Of a stretch of DNA of 38,021 bases, positions 21,597 to 29,240 are shown in pieces; position 1 is the stretch's first letter; each line of letters opens with the position of its first letter. The stretch is from Paracoccus maritimus (GTDB taxonomy: Bacteria > Pseudomonadota > Alphaproteobacteria > Rhodobacterales > Rhodobacteraceae): assembly GCF_025195095.1 (NCBI RefSeq), contig NZ_JANAVZ010000018.1, positions 1-38,021 of the forward strand, read 5' to 3'. The notes beneath the pieces were generated by a model, which worked only from the letters and a program-made list of their open reading frames with translations, ran no database searches and was not told where the DNA came from. The position numbers and the translations under genes were made by a program.

Positions 21597-23693
21597 TTAG
21601 CCGGTCGTCTCGTCTCCGCTGCCACCCAGCAGTCCGCTGTCAGCCGACAGAAGGCCTTCCTGACCGCCAAGCGATGCGAACAGGCCAGCCTCTCCGTCGC
21701 CAAGCAACCCACCCGTGATGCCACCAAGCAGGTCGCCTTCACCGCCGCCCAGCAGCCCGTCGAGCGCACCGCCTTCGTCGTCCAACAGTCCACCCAGCAA
21801 TCCGTTCCCTTCGGTGACGTCCGCAAGCAGGCCTTCATCCCCGACAACGTCGCCCAGGATTCCTTCAGTTCCGGTCAGTTCGCCCAGAACGCCGGAGCTT
21901 CCGGTGATCGCTCCGGCAATTCCGTCGTCACCCAGGATGGGGTCCAGAGGGCCATCACCGTTGCCGCCAAGCACGCCTCCGACCGTCTCCAGAAGACCTC
22001 CACCGTCCAGCAGATTGTCGCCTGACAGACCAGCCAGAGTGTCGGTGACTCCCGACAGAAGGTCTTCGGTCCCGCCGAGCAGGCCGTCGGCAAGGTCTGC
22101 CACGCCGTCCCCCTCTCCGTCTCCCAGCAGATCTTCAAGAGCGCCGCCGATGCCATCTAGCGGACCATCGGACATGTCAGAGCCATCACCAAGCAGGCCC
22201 GTTCCCAATACATCGCCGGCCAGACCGCCGCTGCCGGTCAGGTCGGAGAGAACGCCCTCATCACCGATCACGTCGCCGAGCAATCCATCCGATCCGGTGG
22301 CCTCTGCAAGAATGCCGTCATTTCCGGTGACATCACCCAACAACCCGCCGTCAGCCAGTACCGGATCAAGGACACCGCCTTCTGTTGCGCCGCCGAGCCC
22401 GCCCAGCGCATCGGTGATGCCGCCAAGAAGATTGTCTCCTGTGCCGTCTCCCAGCACGCCGTCCAGAATGCCGCCGATGCCGTCACCCGGTCCGTCGGAC
22501 ATGTCGCCGTCGCCGAGCAAGCCGGTTCCGGTCAGGTCGCCGACCAGTCCGTCTTCGCCGGTCACGTCGCCAAGTATGCCGTCGTTTCCGACGAGATCGC
22601 CCAGCAGGCCGTCAGCGCCGGTGACATCGCCCAGAACGGCATTGTCGCCGGTGATGTCCCCAAGGGCGCCGCCATCGGCCAGGATGGGGTCCAGGACGCC
22701 CGCGGATCCATCAACGCCATCACCCAGCAATGGCGCACCCAGAAGACCGTCGCTTACTGCGCCAAGCAAACCGTCTTCACCCAGAAGGTCCCCGGCAAGA
22801 CCGTCCGATCCGGTCAGCTCGCCCAACGCTCCGGAATTTCCGGTGACATCGCCTAACAGTCCGCCGTCACCCAGGATCGGGTCTAGGACACCCTGCATCT
22901 GCTCGGCCCCATCGGTCGGGTCCGTGCCGTCAGTCGGGTCGGTGCCATCGGTCGGGTCCGTGCCGTCAGTCGGGTCCGTGCCGTCGGTTGGGTCGGTGCC
23001 GTCGGTTGGGTCGGTGCCGTCAGTCGGGTCGGTGCCGTCAGTCGGGTCGGTGCCATCGGTCGGGTCCGTGCCATCGGTCGGGTCGGTGCCGTCGGTCGGA
23101 TCGGTGCCATCGGTCGGGTCGGTGCCGTCGGTCGGATCGGTGCCATCGGTCGGGTCCGTGCCATCGGTCGGGTCGGTGCCATCGGTCGGGTCGGTGCCGT
23201 CGGTCGGGTCGGTGCCGTCGGTCGGATCGGTGCCATCGGTCGGGTCGGTGCCGTCGGTCGGATCGGTGCCATCGGTCGGGTCCGTGCCATCGGTCGGGTC
23301 GGTGCCGTCAGTCGGATCGGGGCCATCGGTCGGGTCCGTGCCGTCGGTCGGGTCATCTGATCCGCCGGAGCCGCCCCCGCTGGCGGCCGCAGCTGCCAGC
23401 CCCGCAGCGCCCAGTCCGCCAACGACCCCATCTGCGCCGATCATGCCAGCGCCAAGGCCAAGATCTTCCTCTTCCGTGCCGTCGGCCAGGATGACCGTAC
23501 CGTCGCCCAAGACCAGCTTGTGGGCCGTGCCATTCGCGTCGGGCTGATAAAAGCCCTGAACCAGCACCTCGTCGCCGGAATGGAGTTGGACGATAAGATC
23601 GTCACCCGACTTTGCATAGCCACCGATATCGCCTGGTAGGGCCTGAATGGATACCTCGGTCAGGGTGCCAGCTTGAATAATGCTCTGCGCCAT
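21597..23693 (-). CDS. BapA-type secreted repeat protein (putative T1SS-exported adhesin)
   Basis: About 698 residues, acidic, without cysteine. Residues 1-75 look like the BapA N-terminal prefix domain (SGDDLIVQLHSGDEVLVQGF, HKLVLGDGTVIL). An Ala/Gly-rich linker (about 80-110) follows, then 25 DPTDG(T/P/A) hexapeptides at 114-263. Residues 264-690 form a Gly/Asp/Leu-rich region of about four long modules, each opening with LDPxLxDGG/LDPILGDDG and containing LLGDVTG-like turns. No canonical RTX nonapeptide is present. There is no Sec signal, as expected of a type I substrate. The start ATG at 23693 has AAAGGA eight bases upstream; the earlier ATG at 23732 lies in a hairpin. Divergent from a sensor kinase and encoded near a LapB-type T1SS. 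Adhesion or biofilm function is inferred. Confidence 0.82.
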   Translation of the reverse strand: MAQSIIQAGTLTEVSIQALPGDIGGYAKSGDDLIVQLHSGDEVLVQGFYQPDANGTAHKLVLGDGTVILADGTEEEDLGLGAGMIGADGVVGGLGAAGLAAAAASGGGSGGSDDPTDGTDPTDGPDPTDGTDPTDGTDPTDGTDPTDGTDPTDGTDPTDGTDPTDGTDPTDGTDPTDGTDPTDGTDPTDGTDPTDGTDPTDGTDPTDGTDPTDGTDPTDGTDPTDGTDPTDGTDPTDGTDPTDGTDPTDGTDPTDGTDPTDGAEQMQGVLDPILGDGGLLGDVTGNSGALGELTGSDGLAGDLLGEDGLLGAVSDGLLGAPLLGDGVDGSAGVLDPILADGGALGDITGDNAVLGDVTGADGLLGDLVGNDGILGDVTGEDGLVGDLTGTGLLGDGDMSDGPGDGIGGILDGVLGDGTGDNLLGGITDALGGLGGATEGGVLDPVLADGGLLGDVTGNDGILAEATGSDGLLGDVIGDEGVLSDLTGSGGLAGDVLGTGLLGDGSDMSDGPLDGIGGALEDLLGDGEGDGVADLADGLLGGTEDLLSGVTDTLAGLSGDNLLDGGGLLETVGGVLGGNGDGPLDPILGDDGIAGAITGSSGVLGELTGTEGILGDVVGDEGLLADVTEGNGLLGGLLDDEGGALDGLLGGGEGDLLGGITGGLLGDGEAGLFASLGGQEGLLSADSGLLGGSGDETTG
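22905..23354 (-). repeat. 25 tandem 18-bp units coding DPTDG(T/P/A)
   Basis: The repeat is exactly 450 bases, 25 units of 18, all in frame. Units differ mostly at third codon positions (for example ccg/cca, tcg/tca, ggg/gga on the plus strand). A higher-order duplication is visible: 23041-23166 and 23167-23292 are about 126 bases apart (seven units) and differ at only two positions. Confidence 0.95.
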
Positions 23694-23714
23694 CAGGATC
23701 ATCCTTTCACAAGG

Positions 23715-23730
23715 GCCCGCTTTTGCGGGC
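23715..23730 (-). promoter_or_regulatory. Short hairpin in the adhesin leader
   Basis: GCCCGC (23715-23720), TTTT, GCGGGC (23725-23730) form a perfect 6-bp stem with a tetraloop, ending 22 bases before the adhesin ATG. No T run follows on either strand, so it is a leader structure rather than a terminator. Confidence 0.45.
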
Positions 23731-23734
23731 AAGA

Positions 23735-23792
23735 TAGTATGGGTTCCGCATAGTAACTATATACGTTAGTATGTATTCTGGATGCATACTAA
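23735..23792. promoter_or_regulatory. Operator-like dyads between the adhesin and the sensor kinase
   Basis: TTAGTATG (23766-23773) and CATACTAA (23785-23792) form a perfect 8-bp inverted repeat with an 11-base spacer. A further direct copy of TAGTATG is at 23735-23741, 32 bases away, and ATAGTaACTAT at 23750-23760 is a smaller dyad between them. On the minus strand TATAGT (23761-23756) could be the adhesin -10 box; the large dyad would then be centred near its -35. This fits activation by a DNA-binding regulator such as the LuxR-type response regulator encoded nearby (inference). The region is strikingly AT-rich. Confidence 0.5.
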
Positions 23793-25926
23793 AGATCTGT
23801 CAACTGTAAGATGTATGAGACACGCTAAGGTGGCGAGGTCAGGTGCCACTTGTCTTGAAGACCTGCCCTGGTCCAGATTGGTGCGACACGCTGCAATCGC
23901 GCCGCCTTCAACGCAGCGGGCAGCCGGGCTTGGAATACACAAGGTCTCGACGTCAGTGCCTGAAGAGAAATCTCAAAAAACAGGCTCATCCGAGGATCTG
24001 GCCGGCGCGTCCGGGCACGATATTGCAGGCTCGGTTCGCCCGATCCTCAGGGCGATGGCTCGTTTGATCGCAACTGATCGCAGAGCCGTGGTGCTGGCGA
24101 ACGCGGCAGGTCGGGTCCTTCTGGCGAATCAGGGCGCGAACCGTCTTTGTCTCGTCCAGGCCGAGCTTTTGTCACGGCTGGATTGGCCAAAGCTGTGCGC
24201 GCGGGTTCGCCGGGCCGGCAGCGTGAACGCAACGTGGCACCAGGACGAGCAGGTGTTCGAGGGCGAGGTGGTGCATGTGCCTCTTGGCCCCGCCGAAGGA
24301 TTCCTGCTGCGCCTGGCCGAGAACGACCACGAATCGACTTGGCTGCGAAATCGGGCACGCTCGGCGACCCTGATGCGGGTTTCCCACGATCTGCGCACGC
24401 CTATTCAATCGCTGCTCGCGTCGGCTGATGCCTTGATAAGGGCGCGGTCGGGAACCGACGAACAGTCTCGGCAGATAAGGCTGGCCGCGGAATCCGCATT
24501 GGAACATATCAGCAATGTGCTGGCCGTGATCCGTGGCGAGCAGGGCGGTCACGGTGGGCAGCCGGACGAAGATTTCTCCATCGCCGAAGAAGTCAGAAGC
24601 CTCGTCGCGCTGGTCGAGCCCATCGCAAATGCACGGTCAACCGAATTGATCCTGACGACAGATGTTCCCGACAGCCTGATCCTGCATGGGCCAGTGCGAT
24701 TCGTGCGCGCCCTGTGCCAGAATCTGATCGACAATTCCGTCAATCATGGCGGCGGACGGGTCGAGATCGTGCTGCACTGCATGCAGCTGCCACAGCCGCT
24801 GGGCACCGAACTTGCGGATGGCACGGAATGGCGGGTCAAATTGTTGATCCGCGATGAGGGAGGAGGTCTGCCGCCTGCGCAGAAGACCCGCCTTGCGCGT
24901 GCTTTGGGGCTACCGGTGCCCGAGGGAACACCAGAGGCCTCGGGTGATACATCCCGACCTTCGGCAGGTTTGAACGTCTTGGCGCATGCCTTGCGGCAAC
25001 TTGGCGGCCATATCGAGGTTCGGGACCGGGGAACCGACGGTGGTGCGCTGCCCGCAAGTGGGGACGGGCGGATCATTGGCACCATCCTGAAAGCGGAATT
25101 CTCCCTTCCAGCGGCCAGTTTCCCGCTGGAGCGTCCAACATCCCAGGCGGTGGAAGTCACACCCCTGACCGGGCGGACATTGCTGCTTGTAGAGGACAGT
25201 CCGGCCAGCCGCGAATGGCTGACCCATATTCTACAAGGCTTTGGTGCCAACGTTGTCTCTGCCGGCGGAGGACCCGAGGCGCTGGCGCTATTGTCGCGAG
25301 ACGACCTGGCGCGCCGCGTGGAACTGATCCTGACGGACGTGACGCTGCCAAGGATGAGCGGCATCGAGTTCGCCGCCCGGTTATGCGCTGGTGATCCGGC
25401 GTCTGCGACCAGGTGGACCGGCAAGATCGTGGGTCTTACCGCGCATGCGGATGACAACATCAGACGCGCCTGCAAACAGGCCGGCATGGTCTCTGTCCTG
25501 GAAAAGCCGATCCGGTCGGACACATTGAAGAACGCGCTGATCGCGATCATGTCGCAAGACGTTCCTACCGCTGTGGACACCGACACGATCAGCGAGGATC
25601 GGGACAGTGCGATCTCATCACAGGTTGCCAGCGATCTTGTCCAAAGACTTGGTCCCGACAAGGCGCGCTCGTTCATGATAAGGGCGCTGGATGAGGCCCA
25701 GTCGGTGCTGGATGAACTGACGATCGAGGGGTTGGGCCCGGATACAGGACGCAGATTGCATGCGGCCACCGGCGCAAGTGGCCTAACGGGCCTGAACCTT
25801 GTGGAATCGCGGCTTCGGGCGATAGAACGGGCCGTTGAACTGGGCCGGACGGATTTGGCCGACCTGATCGCCGATCTGCAAGGTGCGGTGACATCGACCC
25901 GAACCGCCGCCGAGGATCTGACATGA
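23782..25926 (+). CDS. Hybrid sensor histidine kinase with receiver and Hpt-like domain
   Basis: Up to 714 residues and no membrane helix, so it is probably a soluble cytoplasmic sensor. A PAS-like segment lies at about 90-170 (AVVLANAAGRVLLANQGANRL). The HisKA box is RVSHDLRTPIQSLL (His about 202), followed by the N box NLIDNSVNHG and the ATP-lid motifs IRDEGGGLP and GLNVLAHALRQLGGHIEV. A receiver domain (about 468-590) has Asp in LILTDVTLPRMSG and Lys in VLEKPI. A C-terminal Hpt-like bundle (about 610-700) carries His in RRLHAATGASGLTG. The order suggests a His-Asp-His phosphorelay to the next gene's regulator. The ATG at 23782 lies inside the dyad and the first 55 residues look non-coding, so ATG 23815 or a later GTG may be the true start. 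Confidence 0.88.
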   Translation: MHTKDLSTVRCMRHAKVARSGATCLEDLPWSRLVRHAAIAPPSTQRAAGLGIHKVSTSVPEEKSQKTGSSEDLAGASGHDIAGSVRPILRAMARLIATDRRAVVLANAAGRVLLANQGANRLCLVQAELLSRLDWPKLCARVRRAGSVNATWHQDEQVFEGEVVHVPLGPAEGFLLRLAENDHESTWLRNRARSATLMRVSHDLRTPIQSLLASADALIRARSGTDEQSRQIRLAAESALEHISNVLAVIRGEQGGHGGQPDEDFSIAEEVRSLVALVEPIANARSTELILTTDVPDSLILHGPVRFVRALCQNLIDNSVNHGGGRVEIVLHCMQLPQPLGTELADGTEWRVKLLIRDEGGGLPPAQKTRLARALGLPVPEGTPEASGDTSRPSAGLNVLAHALRQLGGHIEVRDRGTDGGALPASGDGRIIGTILKAEFSLPAASFPLERPTSQAVEVTPLTGRTLLLVEDSPASREWLTHILQGFGANVVSAGGGPEALALLSRDDLARRVELILTDVTLPRMSGIEFAARLCAGDPASATRWTGKIVGLTAHADDNIRRACKQAGMVSVLEKPIRSDTLKNALIAIMSQDVPTAVDTDTISEDRDSAISSQVASDLVQRLGPDKARSFMIRALDEAQSVLDELTIEGLGPDTGRRLHAATGASGLTGLNLVESRLRAIERAVELGRTDLADLIADLQGAVTSTRTAAEDLT

Positions 25927-26056
25927 AAGGGCGGGAATTGTTCGAGACAGGAAAGATCGTGTATCGCAGGTGCGGAAAGTTCTCGATCGAATGTATCGTG
26001 CGACCGTGCCCAGGGATATGCGTGTCGACGACAGACAGGCGAAGCGAGCGCGGGAC

Positions 26057-26692
26057 ATGACCGATCAACACAACATCGGATTGCGCGTGCTGGTCGCGGA
26101 CGACCACGCGATGATCCTGGACATGTTGGAAATGTATCTGGCAAGTGTTCCCGATATAGACGTGACCACGGTGGCCGATCTGCACGCCGCGCTTGCCGCG
26201 ATTGATGCTGACGGACCGTTCGATCTGGTTCTGGTGGATCTGGACATGCCGGGCATGAACGGCGTCGAGGGCCTTGAGCGCGCCTTGAAACACAATGGCG
26301 GCAAGCCAGTGGGGATTCTGACCAGCAATCCCGGCAGGGCGGTCGTCGAAGAAGCGATGGCGCTTGGCGGGGCGGGGATTGTCCTCAAGACTGCGTCGTT
26401 GAAGAACTTCGCCAATGAGATGCGATTTATGGCCGGGGGCGGACGTTACCTGCCGATCGAACTGGTCGAGCAGCAGGCAACGGTATCCGAAGCGCCCGTC
26501 AGCGCCCTTTCCAAGCGTGAGAATGAGGTACTGGCGCTTTTGGCCGAGGGCAAACCGAACCGCGCCATTGGGGCCGATCTTTCCCTGGCTGAGCCAACGG
26601 TGAAGATGCATGTCAAATCCATCTGCAAGAAGCTGGGGGTCAGCAACCGCACGCAGGCGGTTATCGCGGCCCAGGAACGCAAGCTGATATGA
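26057..26692 (+). CDS. NarL/FixJ-type response regulator with LuxR HTH
   Basis: The protein has 211 residues from the ATG at 26057 (the frame is open from 25970, but the upstream part has no receiver-like sequence). A receiver domain spans about 8-125: VLVADDH acidic pocket, phosphorylation Asp in LVLVDLDMPGMNG, and the Lys in IVLKTAS. A LuxR/GerE HTH lies at about 145-205 (LSKRENEVLALLAEGKPNRAIGADL, then TVKMHVKSICKKLGVSNRTQAV). It follows the hybrid kinase by about 130 bases and its stop overlaps the glycosyltransferase start. The three genes are probably one transcription unit. The obvious targets are the adhesin and secretion operon promoters (inference). Confidence 0.92.
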   Translation: MTDQHNIGLRVLVADDHAMILDMLEMYLASVPDIDVTTVADLHAALAAIDADGPFDLVLVDLDMPGMNGVEGLERALKHNGGKPVGILTSNPGRAVVEEAMALGGAGIVLKTASLKNFANEMRFMAGGGRYLPIELVEQQATVSEAPVSALSKRENEVLALLAEGKPNRAIGADLSLAEPTVKMHVKSICKKLGVSNRTQAVIAAQERKLI

Positions 26693-27933
26693 GTAGCGCG
26701 GCTTCGGCAGGCCGCAAGCTGGTGGTTGTCTTCGCCGGGGCCGTTTATCCGGGACAGTTCGGTCCGCTTTGCGACTACCTGCGCAAGACCGGGATGGCGG
26801 AAACCTATTTTCTTACCACGCCGGGTCATCGCAGCCGCAATCTCGACAAGGGGCAACATGTTCTGGCCTTTCGACCCGACGGACCGATCGTGGGATCGGA
26901 AGGCTACCACTATGTCGCGAAACTGGAACGCTCTGCGCGAATAGGGCGAGGGTTGCTGTCTGCGCTGCAAGCGTTCCAGGCGCAGCGCAAGATCGATGCT
27001 GTCGTGACGCATTCCCTGTGGGGTGCTCCGCATTTTCTCTATGATGAAATTGATGCCGCGATCGTCAGCTATATCGAGTTTCCCAGCTATCGTGCGCATG
27101 GTTGGGATCCGGCCTATCCGCCGGATCTGTCGCAGCGGATGACCGACAAGAACATCGAGATGCTGAATTTTCATCAGGCACTGCGCAGCGATCTTGTGAT
27201 TTGCCCCAGCCATCACGCAAAGGCCATGTTCCCTGCCGCGCTGCAGGGCAATATCGAGGTGCAACTGGAAGGGCTGGATTTCGGCCCGCCATTCCGCCCT
27301 CGGCCGACAGATCGGCCATTCACGATCGGCTTCGCTGCGAGAGACCTGTCCAGCGCGAAAGGCTTCGACACCTATGTCCGGATCGTCGATCAGCTTGTCC
27401 GCGACGGTTTCGATGCGCGTTTTGTTGCTCTTGGCGGCGCCGACGGCGCGACTTATGGCTACGAACGGCAATGGGTTCAGCGGCGATACAAAGGTGAGAT
27501 TGTCGATTTTGCAGACTACCTGATGCGCGAATATCCCCGCGCGGCCGGTGCGTTGGATATGCCGGGCAAGTTGGCATATGACGACTTTACGAAGCGCCTG
27601 TCAGAGATTGATCTTTTTCTCTACCCGCTTCGCTTTGGCGTGGCCAATTGGGGGCTGATGGAAATTCTAGGACGGGGCGGTTGCGTCATCGCGCCGCAAA
27701 GCGGCTATCCGACGGAATTGATCCAGCACGATATCAACGGCGTGCTGCTGCCCGACAATATCGACAGTTGGATGGCCGAGATCAGGGCCCTAAGGGATGA
27801 TGCCCCGCGACGGCAAAGGTTGGGCCGCGCCGCCCGCATCCTTGGACAGGCACAAAGCCTTCAGGCGGTCGCGCCCCGATACATGAAGCTGTTTCAGCAA
27901 GCCGTCCGGAACCGCGAACGCCGCCTCGCATAG
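26689..27933 (+). CDS. Glycosyltransferase, GT4-like (GT-B fold)
   Basis: The protein has 414 residues in two Rossmann-like halves. The N-terminal half opens with KLVVVFAGAVYPGQFGPLCDYL. The C-terminal half begins near RPFTIGFAARDLSSAKGFDTYV and carries the nucleotide-sugar site FGVANWGLMEILGRGGCVIAPQSGYPTELI. The Glu of LMEILGRG and a second Glu in PTELI suggest the EX7E motif of retaining GT4 enzymes. No membrane segment is seen. The ATG is in a four-base overlap with the response regulator stop. It converges with the Omp85 gene, six bases apart. Substrate unknown: it could modify the adhesin, make an exopolysaccharide precursor or act on lipopolysaccharide. Confidence 0.85.
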   Translation: MSSAASAGRKLVVVFAGAVYPGQFGPLCDYLRKTGMAETYFLTTPGHRSRNLDKGQHVLAFRPDGPIVGSEGYHYVAKLERSARIGRGLLSALQAFQAQRKIDAVVTHSLWGAPHFLYDEIDAAIVSYIEFPSYRAHGWDPAYPPDLSQRMTDKNIEMLNFHQALRSDLVICPSHHAKAMFPAALQGNIEVQLEGLDFGPPFRPRPTDRPFTIGFAARDLSSAKGFDTYVRIVDQLVRDGFDARFVALGGADGATYGYERQWVQRRYKGEIVDFADYLMREYPRAAGALDMPGKLAYDDFTKRLSEIDLFLYPLRFGVANWGLMEILGRGGCVIAPQSGYPTELIQHDINGVLLPDNIDSWMAEIRALRDDAPRRQRLGRAARILGQAQSLQAVAPRYMKLFQQAVRNRERRLA

Positions 27934-27939
27934 CGGCCC

Positions 27940-29217
27940 CTAGAAGTTGGCGCTGACCATCAATCCGAAATTTTGGCGCTTGTCCTGCGGCTGACGCGAC
28001 AACGGCGTCGCGGCATAGACCGAGACCGGCGTTTCGCCGATCGTCATCGACAGGGTCAGACCGATGCTGCTGCGAATATGGGATGAATCGTCGATGTGAC
28101 CATCAAGATCATCATCCAGATCCCAGACCGAACCGATGTCGATGAAGGCCCCGCCGCGCAAATGCTGACCCGCGATCTTACCCAGGTCCCGCTGCAACTC
28201 TGCGGATGCGATGAGATAGCGATTTCCGCCAAGCATATCGCCTTGGTCGGCAGGGCCGATGCCGCGAGGTGCGAAACCGCGGAAACTGTCACCGCCGGGA
28301 AACAGCCGATCCAGCGCTGTTGTGTCGTTGCCTGAAAGCCCTGCGACCAGACCGGCACCAAGCCGCAGCATCAGGTCGGTCTGACCGCTTGCCTTCAGGG
28401 TCGAGCCAAGCTCGACCCGGCTTTCCGAGACAGGGGAAGCCGTGCCGATGTTCCACAGGAATTGTTCGACCCGGACGAACCAGCCCTGCCGATCCGCCTC
28501 TGCATCGCGATAAGTCAGCCCGAAGCGCAGGAAAGGCGCGTCCTGCTGACCACGATCACGCAGCAGAAGCCGGCTTGCAGAGGCATTCACGTCGTAAAGG
28601 CGATGATCCCGGTAGCCCAGCCCGTATTCGATCCGCAAATGCTGGCGCGGAGTCCACGCAAGATAGGCCTCGGCCTGACGGTTGCGAACCGAGAAGGACA
28701 AGTCTCGGTAATCCGCATTCTCGCCGGTCAGGTCGATGCCGAAATGCAGTTTCGGCCCGAATGCCTCGGGGCGATAGAAATTCATATCAAAGCTTTCCAC
28801 GTCGCGGCTGAAATCGCCGTGAATCGCGGTAAAGCTGTCAGGGATCAGGTTGAACTGCTCGTAGGACAAGGTGCCGGTCAGGCTGCGGTCATTGACCCAG
28901 GAAATTCCCGCATCGATGCGCCCTGGGCGCTGTTCGATTTCAGTGACATCGATGACCAGTTCCTTGCCTTCACCCGAAATCGACACCCTCTCGAAAACGG
29001 CCGTGGACATCAGACATTCCTCGACGGCACGCATTTCTGCCTCGTCGATGTAGATCCCCTGCAATTCGCCGCAAGTCTTGCGGATGTCCTCTTCGGGGAT
29101 CAGCTCCGCACCGCGGACCGTCACGCGATCATAGACATCGGCCGAGGAGCCCGAGGCCACGCCGAAGGTCGTGGCAAGAACGAGGATGCAATGATGCAGG
29201 GTCTTGTGCGAGATCAT
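27940..29217 (-). CDS. Omp85-superfamily outer-membrane protein with a single POTRA domain
   Basis: The 425 residues have a signal peptide (1-26, cut after GSSA). One POTRA-like domain follows at about 28-100 (YDRVTVRGAELIPEEDIRKT, CLMSTAVFERVSIS, LVIDVTE). A 16-strand-like barrel of about 320 residues ends in Phe (GLMVSANF). The loop-6 signature is present as FPGGDSFRGFAPRGIGP. It is too short for BamA (five POTRAs) and has one POTRA fewer than FhaC/TpsB. It lies 23 bases downstream of the HlyD-like gene in the same operon. Omp85 proteins insert or translocate proteins across the outer membrane, and their presence in a T1SS operon is unusual. An accessory role in surface display of the repeat proteins is inferred. 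Confidence 0.87.
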   Translation of the reverse strand: MISHKTLHHCILVLATTFGVASGSSADVYDRVTVRGAELIPEEDIRKTCGELQGIYIDEAEMRAVEECLMSTAVFERVSISGEGKELVIDVTEIEQRPGRIDAGISWVNDRSLTGTLSYEQFNLIPDSFTAIHGDFSRDVESFDMNFYRPEAFGPKLHFGIDLTGENADYRDLSFSVRNRQAEAYLAWTPRQHLRIEYGLGYRDHRLYDVNASASRLLLRDRGQQDAPFLRFGLTYRDAEADRQGWFVRVEQFLWNIGTASPVSESRVELGSTLKASGQTDLMLRLGAGLVAGLSGNDTTALDRLFPGGDSFRGFAPRGIGPADQGDMLGGNRYLIASAELQRDLGKIAGQHLRGGAFIDIGSVWDLDDDLDGHIDDSSHIRSSIGLTLSMTIGETPVSVYAATPLSRQPQDKRQNFGLMVSANF

Positions 29218-29240
29218 GAGAGATAAGATCGTCCGTTCCG

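Noticed and set aside
22905..23354. Tandem repeats that might be taken for a CRISPR array
   Set aside because: Units are 18 bases with no spacers and all in frame with a protein; no cas genes are present.
21715..23547. 610-residue plus-strand open frame full of PSVGSV repeats
   Set aside because: It is the exact antisense of the repeat adhesin; the other strand has the BapA-like N-terminus, a ribosome site and proper codon use.
21597..23693. RTX calcium-binding nonapeptides in the adhesin
   Set aside because: Many GD and DG pairs occur but no GGxGxDxLx series, so it is not called an RTX protein.
24744..26144. 466-residue minus-strand frame
   Set aside because: Antisense to the hybrid kinase, with Ser/Arg/Pro-rich shadow composition and no domain.
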